Shown here piece after piece: positions 17,053-25,176 of a stretch of 64,000 nt of DNA. The first letter of the stretch is position 1. Each line of letters starts with the position of its first letter. This stretch comes from Pseudomonas abieticivorans (GTDB lineage: Bacteria > Pseudomonadota > Gammaproteobacteria > Pseudomonadales > Pseudomonadaceae). Location: positions 5,201,501-5,265,500 of the forward strand of contig NZ_CP094975.1 in assembly GCF_023509015.1 (NCBI RefSeq), given 5' to 3'. The notes beneath the pieces were generated by a model. It had not been told where the DNA came from. It saw only the letters and a program-made list of their open reading frames with translations, and searched no databases. Made by a program: the position numbers and the translations under genes.

Positions 17053-18255
17053 ATGTCGACGATCACCTGCGTAAGAACGCTGCGCCTGCCGCAACGCCCC
17101 AAGCTGATATGGCTTGAAATCGAAACCGACGAAGGCCTGATTGGCCTCGGTGAAACCTTTCGTGGCGCCGCCACCGTTGAAGCGGCAGTACACGAGCTGA
17201 TCGCCCCTGGCTTGATCGGTCGTGACTCGCGGCAGATCGAGGCCATCTCGCTGGAACTCACCACCCCCTACGTCGGCTACCACAGCGCCAGCGCCGAGAT
17301 CCGCGCCGCCAGTGCGGTGGACATTGCCCTGTGGGACCTCAAGGGCCAGCGCCACGGCATCCCTATCCACGAAGCGCTCGGCGGCGCCTGTCGCGATCGC
17401 ATCCGGGTGTACAACACCTGCGCCGGCTACGACTTCAACACCCAGCAAGGAGCGCGCCGTGAAATCGGCGAATCGGACCGCACCCAAGGCCCCTACGACG
17501 ACCAGTTGGCCTTCAGCCGCGACGCCGGCGCCTTGGCCATAAGCCTGGTGGAGGAGGGCTACACGGCCATGAAGATCTGGCCCTTCGACCGGTTTGCACG
17601 GCAAGCGGGTGCCAATACCATCAGCCTGGCCGAAGTACGCCAAGGGGTCGAAGCCTTTCGCCAGATCCGCCAGGCGGTGGGCGATCGCATCGAAATCATG
17701 TGCGAACTGCACAGCCTGTGGGACAGCGCGGCGGCGCTGCGCATCTGCCAGGCGCTGGAAGAGTTCGAGCCCTACTGGGTCGAAGACCCGCTGTGCAAGA
17801 TGGACGACGCCCAAGCGCTGGCCGACCTGCGCCGGCGCACCCGGGTGCCAATCTGCGCCAGCGAAACCCTGGGCGGCAGCGTGGCCTACCGCGATCTGCT
17901 CAACGCCGGCAGCCTGGACTACCTGATGTTGGACCTGGTGTGGTGTGGTGGCTTTACCGAGGCGCGCAAGATCGCGGCGCTCGCCCAGGCCTACAACAAA
18001 CCGTTGGCGCCCCACGATTGCACCGGGCCGGTGGCCTTGTTCGCCGGGTTGCAACTGGGCCTGCATGCGCCCACCGCGGTATTGCAGGAAGTGGTGCGGG
18101 CGTCGTTGTCCACCTGGTATGGCGAGCTGGTCACCCACCTGCCCGAGATCAGCGCAGGGTTCGCGGCCGCGCCCACCCGTCCTGGTTTGGGCACGGCACT
18201 GCGACCGGAAATAAAGCAGCGCCCCGACGCCATCATCCGGGAAACCCATCGCTGA
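17053..18255 (+). CDS. Enolase-superfamily acid-sugar dehydratase, GalD-like
   Basis: A 400-aa enzyme of the mandelate racemase group. Catalytic residues are visible: K174 (TAMKIWPFD), metal ligands E218 (MCELH), E244 (WVEDP) and E271 (ASETLGG), H220 two residues after the first ligand as in galactonate dehydratase, and H321 (LAPHDCTGP). It likely dehydrates an aldonate or aldarate to a 2-keto-3-deoxy acid. Start at ATG 17053 (MSTITCVRT) is better than the upstream frame start because the family begins there. It is followed by an MFS permease, a common dehydratase-transporter pair. The exact acid is not identifiable. Confidence 0.8.
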   Translation: MSTITCVRTLRLPQRPKLIWLEIETDEGLIGLGETFRGAATVEAAVHELIAPGLIGRDSRQIEAISLELTTPYVGYHSASAEIRAASAVDIALWDLKGQRHGIPIHEALGGACRDRIRVYNTCAGYDFNTQQGARREIGESDRTQGPYDDQLAFSRDAGALAISLVEEGYTAMKIWPFDRFARQAGANTISLAEVRQGVEAFRQIRQAVGDRIEIMCELHSLWDSAAALRICQALEEFEPYWVEDPLCKMDDAQALADLRRRTRVPICASETLGGSVAYRDLLNAGSLDYLMLDLVWCGGFTEARKIAALAQAYNKPLAPHDCTGPVALFAGLQLGLHAPTAVLQEVVRASLSTWYGELVTHLPEISAGFAAAPTRPGLGTALRPEIKQRPDAIIRETHR

Positions 18256-18286
18256 TTGACCACTGCTGTCCGGGATCGAGAACACA

Positions 18287-19666
18287 ATGAAAAAAATAGA
18301 TTCTCTTCGCCGCTTCATTGCCCAGCATCGCCGTTACGAAGTGATCGCGCTGCTGTTCATCATGATGATCGTCAACCAGGGCGACCGCGCCACGCTGTCG
18401 GTGGCCGGTGCCAGTGTGTCCCTGGAACTGGGCCTGAGCCATGGCGAAATGGGCTGGCTGTTCTCGGCGTTCGCCTGGGCCTACATGCTGCTGCAATTAC
18501 CGGGCGGCATTGCCATCGACCGCTTTGGCAGCATCAAGGTGCTGGGCGTGGCGATCATTGCCTGGTCGTTGCTGACTGCCGCCATTGGCAGCGTCGCGTT
18601 GATGCCGGTGGGCGTGGCGTTTTTCGCCGTGTTTGCCTTGCGCTTTCTGGTGGGGGTGGCCGAGGCGCCGTGTTTTCCGGCCAACAGCAAGATCGTCTCG
18701 ATGTGGTTCCCCGCCGCTGAGCGCGGCACCGCCACCTCGATCTTCAATGCCTCGCAGTATTTTGCCGCGGTGGTGTTCACCCCCTTGTTGGCGTGGATCT
18801 CCACCCGCTGGGGCTGGCCGTGGATCTTCTATGTGATGGGGGTGGTCGGGGTCGCCATCGGCGCGGTGTTCATCGTGCGGATCAAGGCGCCGGTGAACCA
18901 TGGCGCGCTGAGCCGCGTGGAGCTGGACGAGATCCGCAGCGGTGGCGCCAGCTTGCAGGAGCAACCCACGCAAACCGGCCAGCCGCACAACTGGCGTGAC
19001 ACCTGGGCCAGCGCCCGGGCCCTTGTGGGCCAGCGGATGTTCTTGGGTATTTACCTGGCGCAGTTTTGCATCAGCACCCTGACGTTTTTCTTCCTGACCT
19101 GGTTTCCGGTGTACCTGGTGCAGCAGCGCGGCCTGTCGATCCTCAACGCCGGCCTGCTGGCCGCGGTGCCGGCCATCTTCGGCTTTATCGGTGGCATCAG
19201 CGGCGGGCTGGTCTCGGACTGGATGCTGCGCAAGGGCCTGTCGTTGACGCTGGCGCGCAAGCTGCCGATCTTCATCGGCATGGCACTGTCCATGAGCATG
19301 ATCCTGTGCAACTACGTGCAGACCGACGCGCTGGTGGTGGTGTTCATGGCCCTGGCGTTTTTCGGCAAGGGCATGGGCGCCCTGGGCTGGGCGATCATCG
19401 CCGACGTCTCGCCCAAGCGCAGCGCGGGCATGAACGGGGCGATTTTCAATACCTTCGGCAGCCTGGCCGGCATCGTCACCCCGGTGGTCATCGGCTACAT
19501 GGTGCAGTCCATGGGCTCGTTCAACGGCGCCTTGATTTATGTGGCGCTCAATGCGGCAGGGGCCTTCATCAGCTACCTGTTTATCGTCGGGCCCTTGCAT
19601 CGCCCTGACGACGCCGCCGCTGCGGCGCCAGAGCAAAAACTGGCGCCAGGCTTGCCGGCGCGCTGA
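18287..19666 (+). CDS. MFS permease, anion:cation symporter (glucarate/galactonate) type
   Basis: A 459-aa inner-membrane transporter with about 12 hydrophobic helices. It carries ACS-family motifs: an early loop NQGDRATLSVAGAS, FSAFAWAYMLLQLPGG, RFLVGVAEAPCFPANSKIVS and WFPAAERGTATSIFNASQYF. This family (GarP, GudP, DgoT, ExuT) imports hexuronates, aldarates and aldonates with protons. Downstream of the dehydratase by about 30 bp, so probably one transcript that imports and dehydrates one sugar acid. Confidence 0.87.
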   Translation: MKKIDSLRRFIAQHRRYEVIALLFIMMIVNQGDRATLSVAGASVSLELGLSHGEMGWLFSAFAWAYMLLQLPGGIAIDRFGSIKVLGVAIIAWSLLTAAIGSVALMPVGVAFFAVFALRFLVGVAEAPCFPANSKIVSMWFPAAERGTATSIFNASQYFAAVVFTPLLAWISTRWGWPWIFYVMGVVGVAIGAVFIVRIKAPVNHGALSRVELDEIRSGGASLQEQPTQTGQPHNWRDTWASARALVGQRMFLGIYLAQFCISTLTFFFLTWFPVYLVQQRGLSILNAGLLAAVPAIFGFIGGISGGLVSDWMLRKGLSLTLARKLPIFIGMALSMSMILCNYVQTDALVVVFMALAFFGKGMGALGWAIIADVSPKRSAGMNGAIFNTFGSLAGIVTPVVIGYMVQSMGSFNGALIYVALNAAGAFISYLFIVGPLHRPDDAAAAAPEQKLAPGLPAR

Positions 19667-19707
19667 CACAACGGTTTTACGTTTCACCTCACAAGGACAA
19701 TAAAAAT

Positions 19708-20886
19708 ATGCTGAATCGACGACATTTCTGCCGTGCCTCGGTAATCGCCGGTGGTGCTTTTGCCCTGGCGGGCGGCCCACTGGCTCATGCGGCTGCGCTG
19801 TTGCGGGCAGGCCAGCCGTTGACCGAGGTCGCAAGCCTTGACTGGTTGTGCAACGCGGTGGCGCTGACCTCGGACGGGCGCCTGTTCGTGGGCCTGCCAC
19901 GCTGGCCGGGCTTCGAGAAAACCCCATCCATTGCCCAGGTATTGCCCGACGGCAGCCTCAAGCCATTCCCGGGCGGCCAGTGGAATAACTGGGCGCCCGG
20001 CAAGCCCGGCGCCCAGGCACTGGTGAAGGTCAACACCATCCACATCTTCGACGACGATACCTTGTGGGCCATCGACCAAGGCGAGGACGCCGGCCCCCAG
20101 GGCATCAACCCGGCGCAGAAAATCCTGCAGTTCGACACCCACACCGGCAAGCTGCTGCGCAGCATCAGCCTGCCGCCCAGCGTGCTGCCGGCGGGAGCCA
20201 ACCTCAACGACCTGCGCCTGGACGCCGAGCATGCCTACGTGACCGACTCGGGCTTGGGCGCGATCATCGTCGTCAACCTGCGCACCGGTGCCTCGGTGCG
20301 GCGCCTGGCCGATCACCCGTCGACCAAAATGCTGCCCGAACGCCGGCCCATCGGCGAAGACGGCCAGGTGCTGTTGATGCCCGATGGCAGCGACCACCAG
20401 GTGCATTCGGACCCCATCGAGATCAGCCCCGACGGCCAGTGGCTGTATTACCAGGCACTGAGCGGGCCGTTGTGGCGGGTGCCCACCGCCGGGTTGCGCG
20501 ATACCCAGCTCACGGAAAAAGCCCTGGGCGAGCAGGTGCAGTTTGTCTACGACACCGGCCCCTTGACCGGCACCGGCATCGACAGCGCCGGCAACCTGTA
20601 CCTGGCCGAATACGACAAACCACGGGTCACCGTGTTGTCGCCCGACGGCACCCTGCGGGTGGTGGTCGAGGACCCGCGCTTGTGGAACCCCGATGCGCTG
20701 TTCATCTCGCGCCAACGCGAGCTGTACATCCCTGTGCCACAGAGCGCGCGCATGGCCGCCAATCGGGGACCAGGCGGCGTCAACGGCCTGCAACTGCCGT
20801 TCAAGATCTACAAGGTGCAACTGCCGCCGGCACTCGGTAGCCGCGAGGCGGTGCCAGCACTGGTCGGTGCGCCCCTGCCCGGTTAA
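19708..20886 (+). CDS. Secreted Yellow/major royal jelly (MRJP) family protein
   Basis: A 392-aa beta-propeller-like protein with a Tat-type signal (MLNRRHFCRASVIAGGAFAL, cut near PLAHA). Family-typical sequences include LPRWPGFEKTPSIAQVLPDG, LNDLRLDAEHAYVTDSGLGA, SSDPIEISPDG-like SDPIEISPDGQWLYYQALSG, and WNPDALFISRQRELYIPVPQ near the C-terminus. Bacterial members are of unknown function; insect relatives act on dopachrome, others resemble SMP-30 lactonases. AAGGA with AATAAAAA (19699-19706) precedes the ATG. In this neighbourhood a periplasmic lactonase or sugar-acid binding role is plausible but not shown. Confidence 0.75.
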   Translation: MLNRRHFCRASVIAGGAFALAGGPLAHAAALLRAGQPLTEVASLDWLCNAVALTSDGRLFVGLPRWPGFEKTPSIAQVLPDGSLKPFPGGQWNNWAPGKPGAQALVKVNTIHIFDDDTLWAIDQGEDAGPQGINPAQKILQFDTHTGKLLRSISLPPSVLPAGANLNDLRLDAEHAYVTDSGLGAIIVVNLRTGASVRRLADHPSTKMLPERRPIGEDGQVLLMPDGSDHQVHSDPIEISPDGQWLYYQALSGPLWRVPTAGLRDTQLTEKALGEQVQFVYDTGPLTGTGIDSAGNLYLAEYDKPRVTVLSPDGTLRVVVEDPRLWNPDALFISRQRELYIPVPQSARMAANRGPGGVNGLQLPFKIYKVQLPPALGSREAVPALVGAPLPG

Positions 20887-20986
20887 ACCGCTCGCCGATT
20901 TTCACCCGTATCCCTTCCATGACCTGCGTGTTCGCCAGCGGGGCAGGGAAACTGTTGCCCATTTTTAACCCAAGAGACGTTCAACA

Positions 20987-21475
20987 ATGAAAACAACACT
21001 GACACTGGCTGCCCTGACCTTGACCGCTTTGCTGCCCGCCCTTGCTTTGGCCCAGGCCCCTGCCACGGCCCAAGTGGTGAACCAACCCAACGTGTCCACC
21101 GCCGCCGCCCTGCAATTGGCCGAGCGGGCCACGCAGTTGGCCGCCTCGCGCAACATGAACATCTGCATCGCCGTTACCGATGCCGACGGCCACTTGCTCG
21201 CATTCACTCGCATGCAGGGTGCCTACGCAGGTTGCGTGGATGCCTCGATGGCCAAGGCCACCTCGGCGGCGCGCTTTGCCATCAACACCATCACCTTCTA
21301 TGACCTGGCCCGCAAAGAGAACCTGGCCATCGGCACCATTCCGGGCATTTTGCCAGCGGTGGGCGGGGTGGTGCTCAAGCACGACGGTGCGGTGGTCGGC
21401 AGCGTGGGCATTAGCGGTGCCACCGACCTGACCGAGCAAAAGCTGGCTGAAGACCTGGCCGCAACTTTCCCATAA
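20987..21475 (+). CDS. Secreted HbpS/GlcG-like (DUF336) protein
   Basis: A 162-aa protein with a signal peptide (MKTTLTLAALTLTALLPALALA). The Haem_degrading/GlcG domain follows: AALQLAERATQLAASRNMNI, CIAVTDADGHLLAFTRMQGA, SMAKATSAARFAINT, and GGVVLKHDGAVVGSVGISGA. Such proteins bind haem or small aromatics, and often sit near periplasmic oxidases and dehydrogenases; their role is poorly known. AAGAGACG upstream is a weak ribosome site. Confidence 0.8.
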   Translation: MKTTLTLAALTLTALLPALALAQAPATAQVVNQPNVSTAAALQLAERATQLAASRNMNICIAVTDADGHLLAFTRMQGAYAGCVDASMAKATSAARFAINTITFYDLARKENLAIGTIPGILPAVGGVVLKHDGAVVGSVGISGATDLTEQKLAEDLAATFP

Positions 21476-21537
21476 GCACTGGAGCCCGCCCGGCTTACGT
21501 GGCCGGGCGAGCCTGGTTTCCCAACCAAGGTCATTCG

Positions 21538-22425
21538 ATGAACACTCCATTCGTGCAACCTGCCGTCGTCGACGGAGCCTACGCCGCCGATTACAACCTC
21601 CTCAAACCCACGCGAACACCGGCGTGGCTGGCCGTCACCGGCCTCACCGCAACCCTCTTCGCCGCGCTGTATTGCAGTTTGATCGACCACACGCTGCCGG
21701 ATTTTGCCGCCTGGTCCAGCACCTTGTGGCTGGCACTGGCACTGGTCTCGGCGGTGTTGATCACCCCGCGCGTATTCACCGTCGGTTACCTCATCTCGCT
21801 GCTGGCGTTCCTGATCGGCTGGCGCGTGGGCGCCATGAACGGCGCGCAGGTGCTGGTGTGGGCCGCAAGCTTCACGGCCATCCCCTTGCTGTTGCAGTTT
21901 ATCGATTGCGTGGTCAGTGACACGCGCCGCAACCAAAGCCGGCAAGGGGCATGGCTGGGCAGGCTACTGTGGCAGATGACCCTCGTGCGCCTGTGTTTCG
22001 GGCTCAATGAGTTGTGCCATGCAAGCGAAAAAATCTTTGCCGGTTTAGGTTCGTTTCACACGCTGGAGCACGGCTTTGAGGGCCTGGGCATTACTCAGGG
22101 CGCCGCGTTGTTCGTGGTGCTGGGTGGGCTGATCGAGCTGGCCTCGGCCATCAGCGTAGGGCTCGGGTTGTTTGCAAGGCTAGGGGCTGCGGTCAGCCTG
22201 GTCTATTTCCTGGTGGCCACCCTGGGGTTTGGCGGCGAATGGAGCCGCGGCTATGCCTGGGCCTCGCCCGGTGGCGGCGGCTGGGAGTACGTGATGATGC
22301 TGCTGGTGGTGTTTGGCGGCGTGATGTTGACCGGGGCGGGCAAATTTTCGATTGATGGCTGGCTGTTGCAGCGCGGGGTATTGGCGCGGTGGATGGTGCC
22401 TTTGAGTACCAATGCGGCTGGCTGA
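21538..22425 (+). CDS. DoxX-family membrane protein
   Basis: A 295-aa protein with about seven hydrophobic helices. The C-terminal half (LVRLCFGLNELCHASEKIFA, ... GGLIELASAISVGLGLFARL ... GGGGWEYVMMLLVVFGGVML) is DoxX-like, with the usual GxxE helix and terminal GGG region; the N-terminal half contains extra helices. ATG 21538 is chosen for the AAGG just upstream. It may form a unit with the HbpS-like and Yellow-like genes; DoxX proteins couple to thiosulfate or membrane redox in some species, not shown here. Confidence 0.7.
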   Translation: MNTPFVQPAVVDGAYAADYNLLKPTRTPAWLAVTGLTATLFAALYCSLIDHTLPDFAAWSSTLWLALALVSAVLITPRVFTVGYLISLLAFLIGWRVGAMNGAQVLVWAASFTAIPLLLQFIDCVVSDTRRNQSRQGAWLGRLLWQMTLVRLCFGLNELCHASEKIFAGLGSFHTLEHGFEGLGITQGAALFVVLGGLIELASAISVGLGLFARLGAAVSLVYFLVATLGFGGEWSRGYAWASPGGGGWEYVMMLLVVFGGVMLTGAGKFSIDGWLLQRGVLARWMVPLSTNAAG

Positions 22426-22515
22426 CCGCTCGATCTAACAGGTCAAGGTGCCATGGCTTGTTGGGTTGGGGTGTCAGACTTGTATGCCTGGTTCGGCTCA
22501 ATTGCGCAGGCCATT

Positions 22516-22754
22516 GTGGGAGCGAGCTTGCTCGCGAAACGCCGTGTGACGGAGCGCGATCTGCAGGGCAATGCAACAACATCGGCTAGCCTTTGGCAGC
22601 TTTGCTGCGGTTCTAGCTGGGGGCTCTTGACGCGAGACCAGTCAGCCTGTCTTGAAATCGCGCTGGGGCTGACAGGTGCTTGCCTTGGGGTGCTTTGGCG
22701 CCCATGAAACCGAGCGCCGCCCGTGCGGCGCTTCGCGAGCAAGCTCGCTCCCAC
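22516..22754. repeat. Inverted pair of REP elements (GTGGGAGCGAGC family)
   Basis: GTGGGAGCGAGCTTGCTCGC at 22516-22538 (23 bases in all) is repeated in exact inverse at 22732-22754, about 190 bp apart. This is the common Pseudomonas REP sequence. A small GC hairpin (GCGCCGC-CCGT-GCGGCGC, just before 22732) lies inside. No gene is seen in 22426-22800. Confidence 0.85.
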
Positions 22755-22805
22755 GCCATGGCTTGTTGGAAGGGGGGGGTTAGCTTTGGGGATAGCTAAA
22801 GGCTT

Positions 22806-22899
22806 ACACGTACTTCAGCATTTTGGCCGTATACCCAACGCCCGCCACGCCGTACATTAGCCCCATCAACCGAAACGCAGGCAGCGTTTCGGCGGTCAC
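22806..22899 (-). pseudogene. Possible C-terminal gene remnant, LanC/LanM-like
   Basis: About 30 codons ending in a stop at 22806 read ETLPAFRLMGLMYGVAGVGY then TAKMLKYV. The pattern P-x-x-x-x-GL-x-x-GxAGxGY-x-x-x-x-L resembles the extreme C-terminus of lanthionine cyclase (LanC/LanM) proteins. No upstream body exists: reading further back runs through the terminator hairpin at 22967. If real, it is the tail of a deleted gene. Weak evidence, length too short for certainty. Confidence 0.3.
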
Positions 22900-22959
22900 G
22901 GAAGATCGACCCTCGCCATGATGGCAACCGACAGGATGTTGGAAGGGCAATTGATGAGA

Positions 22960-22989
22960 AAAACGACCCGCTTCGGCGGGTTTTTTTTT
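22960..22989. terminator. Bidirectional terminator after pcaJ
   Basis: Stem CCCGC-TTCG-GCGGG (22967-22980) followed by nine T on the plus strand; on the minus strand the stem is followed by TCGTTTTTC. It lies about 50 bp after the pcaJ stop and so ends the pcaIJ transcript. Confidence 0.8.
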
Positions 22990-23037
22990 GCCGTCTGAAA
23001 AGCCGTACCCCCTGGGGAGCACGGCCTTGGGGCGCGG

Positions 23038-23679
23038 TTACTTGATCAGCGGCACGCCGCTCAGTTCCTGCAGTGCGTCAAAGCTGATGTCGGCGACGAT
23101 CTCGCGCACTTTCAGCCCTTCGGGGGTCACGTCCAGGATGGCCAGGTCAGTGTAGATCCGGCTCACGCAGCCGATGCCGGTCAGCGGGTAGGTGCACTCG
23201 GGCACCAGCTTGCTTTCGCCGGTCTTGGTCAGGTGGTCCATCATCACGAACACCTGGCGTGCGCCGGTGGCCAGGTCCATCGCGCCGCCCACGGCCGGGA
23301 TCGAGCCTTCGGCGCCGGTGTGCCAGTTGGCCAGGTCGCCTTTGACCGACACCTGGAAGGCGCCCAGTACGGCGATGTCGATGTGGCCGCCACGCATCAT
23401 CGAGAACGAGTCGGCGTGGTGGAAGAACGCGCCACCGGTCAACAGCGTCACGTGCTGCTTGCCGGCGTTGATCAGGTCATCGTCTTCCTCGCCCGCTGCC
23501 GGGCTTGGGCCCATGCCCAGCACGCCGTTTTCGCTGTGCAGGAACACTTCCTTGTCGCCCAGGTAATTGGCCACCAGGGTGGGTACGCCGATGCCCAGGT
23601 TCACGTAGGCGCCTTCAAGGATGTCTTCGGCCACGCGCTGGGCCATTTCATTGCGCGAAAGTTTTTTCATGACGGTCAT
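23038..23679 (-). CDS. pcaJ: 3-oxoadipate CoA-transferase, subunit B
   Basis: A 213-aa beta subunit of a class I CoA-transferase: 3-oxoadipate + succinyl-CoA gives 3-oxoadipyl-CoA + succinate, in the beta-ketoadipate pathway of aromatic breakdown. The catalytic glutamate is E50 in SENGVLGMGP. The rest follows Pseudomonas PcaJ closely (KLSRNEMAQRVAEDILEGAY, GEEDDDLINAGKQHVTLLTG, C-terminal LSGVPLIK). ATG 23679 is chosen because GAGG lies eight bases upstream; it overlaps the pcaI stop. Transcribed with pcaI. Confidence 0.92.
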   Translation of the reverse strand: MTVMKKLSRNEMAQRVAEDILEGAYVNLGIGVPTLVANYLGDKEVFLHSENGVLGMGPSPAAGEEDDDLINAGKQHVTLLTGGAFFHHADSFSMMRGGHIDIAVLGAFQVSVKGDLANWHTGAEGSIPAVGGAMDLATGARQVFVMMDHLTKTGESKLVPECTYPLTGIGCVSRIYTDLAILDVTPEGLKVREIVADISFDALQELSGVPLIK

Positions 23680-23687
23680 GGCAGGCC

Positions 23688-24383
23688 TCAAACAGCTTTG
23701 GCGGACGAAGAAATGGGGTAGCTCTGCACGGCAACCACGCGCTGGACGAAGATGCCCGGCGTGATGATGTGCTCGGGGTCCAGTTCACCCAGTTCGACGA
23801 TCTCGTTGACCTGTGCAATGGCCGTCTTGGCGGCCATGGCCATGATCGGCCCGAAGTTGCGAGCAGCCTTGCGGTACACCAGGTTGCCCCAGCGGTCGCC
23901 CTTGTAGGCCTTGATCAGCGCGATGTCGGCGTGCAGGGGCATTTCCAGCACGTAGTTGCGCCCGTCGATCACGCGGGTTTCCTTGCCTTCGGCCAGCAGG
24001 GTGCCGAAGCCTGTGGGCGAGAAGAACGCGCCGATGCCCGAGCCCGCCGCTCGGATGCGCTCGGCCAGGTTGCCTTGTGGCACCACTTCCAGTTCCACTT
24101 TGCCGGCGCGGTACAGTTCGTCGAACACATAAGAGTCGGACTGGCGCGGGAAGGAGCAGATCACCTTGCGCACGCTACCGGCCTTGAGCAGTGCTGCCAG
24201 CCCCAGGTCGCCGTTGCCGGCGTTGTTGCTGATGATGGTCAGGTCGCGGGCGCCGGTGGCGATCACGCCATCGACCAGTTCCGACGGCATGCCGGCGGTA
24301 CCGAAGCCACCTACCATGACGACGGAGCCGTCGGCGATCCCTTCCACTGCGGCAGCGATGGACTCAAACGTTTTATTGATCAA
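23688..24383 (-). CDS. pcaI: 3-oxoadipate CoA-transferase, subunit A, TTG start
   Basis: A 231-aa alpha subunit, partner of PcaJ. The N-terminus INKTFESIAAAVEGIADGSV, the glycine motif VVMVGGFGTAGMPSEL and GNNAG-like ISNNAGNGDLGLAALLKAG are typical of PcaI. The start is a TTG at 24383: AGGAG lies six bases before it, the family begins M-I-N-K at this point, and no in-frame ATG is available nearby. The longer frame to 24545 has no ribosome site. A PcaR-type box lies about 200 bp upstream. Confidence 0.92.
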   Translation of the reverse strand: MINKTFESIAAAVEGIADGSVVMVGGFGTAGMPSELVDGVIATGARDLTIISNNAGNGDLGLAALLKAGSVRKVICSFPRQSDSYVFDELYRAGKVELEVVPQGNLAERIRAAGSGIGAFFSPTGFGTLLAEGKETRVIDGRNYVLEMPLHADIALIKAYKGDRWGNLVYRKAARNFGPIMAMAAKTAIAQVNEIVELGELDPEHIITPGIFVQRVVAVQSYPISSSAKAV

Positions 24384-24580
24384 AGCGAGCTCCTGGTTGT
24401 TCCTGGAGTGTGAGTGGATCAAGGCACGGGCCAGCGGATGGCCACGTCTTCTTCCCTTGTTATTAGCGTAGCCGACACGCAGTCGGCCAAGGCGCCAGGC
24501 GGCCGTTGCGCGGCGCTTGTCGTCATGGCCTATAGCGTGCCGCAAGTGGGGCGTTTCGGGGAGCGTCTGCGGCGAAATCG

Positions 24581-24595
24581 GTGCGATTATCGGAC
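24581..24595 (-). promoter_or_regulatory. PcaR-type binding site upstream of pcaIJ
   Basis: On the minus strand GTCCGATAATCGCAC, 14 of 15 matches to the PcaR/IclR-family box GTTCGATAATCGCAC known from Pseudomonas putida pca promoters (recalled, not searched). It lies about 200 bp before pcaI. The remainder of 24384-24811 shows no gene. Confidence 0.7.
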
Positions 24596-24811
24596 TGTGG
24601 CGGGAGAGGCCGCCATCGGCTCATCTGCCGTCAATCCGATTGAATGCAGCACTTTACCTAGGTTATAACCTGCTTTTCGCCGAAGATCGTTCCCGGCGAT
24701 TCGAGTTTGAAGCAGGGAAGTCAATGGGCGATCGAATTACCCGGCGATCTGCCGGTCGATTGAAAAGAGTGATGTCGCCGATGGCAACAATAATCAGAAA
24801 CGGAGCATTGA

Positions 24812-25045
24812 ATGAGCTGCCTTATTTGCGCAGGGCCTGCAGAGCGCATCCCATGCGCCGGGAGCTGGGAGGAGTGCAAATGTTCGCAGTGCGGGCACTA
24901 CCGCATTGCCGATGCACTGGTGCTGTCGCTGATGGAACAGGGGCAGATCTTTGATATCCCCAAAGTGCGCGCGTGGCTGGCATTGGCGCATTCCGGGCAG
25001 GGCATCCCGAGTATCGAGCAGGTGGAGGGGTTGTTGCGGACCTGA
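24812..25045 (+). CDS. Small protein with two CXXC motifs
   Basis: A 77-aa protein of unknown function. C3-x-x-C6 and C24-x-x-C27 (CSQCGHY) can form a zinc ribbon; the rest is a short helical tail (ADALVLSLMEQGQIFDIPKV ... IEQVEGLL). A CGGAG ribosome site lies six bases before the ATG. It is not related to its neighbours in any obvious way. A REPIN begins 12 bases after the stop. Confidence 0.6.
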   Translation: MSCLICAGPAERIPCAGSWEECKCSQCGHYRIADALVLSLMEQGQIFDIPKVRAWLALAHSGQGIPSIEQVEGLLRT

Positions 25046-25054
25046 CCCCGGCCT

Positions 25055-25144
25055 GTGTAGGAGCGGATTTATCCGCGAAAAGCACGACGGGGTGAATGAG
25101 GTCTACCGTGGTGTATTTTTCGCGGATAAATCCGCTCCTACACA
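25055..25144. repeat. REPIN (GTAGGAGCGGAT family)
   Basis: TGTGTAGGAGCGGATTTATC...GCGAAAA at the left and its exact inverse at the right enclose about 35 bp, so the whole folds into one long hairpin. The same family is at 35197-35380 and 55613-55985. It sits between the two-CXXC gene and the oprB-like gene, downstream of both. Confidence 0.85.
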
Positions 25145-25176
25145 GGCGGATACGGCCGACAGTAGGGTGGGCGTGG

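Noticed and set aside
22804..23022. A 72-codon minus-strand frame including the LanC-like tail
   Set aside because: It reads straight through a bidirectional terminator hairpin and lacks a ribosome site, so it is not a gene as a whole. Only the last 30 codons are kept as a possible remnant.
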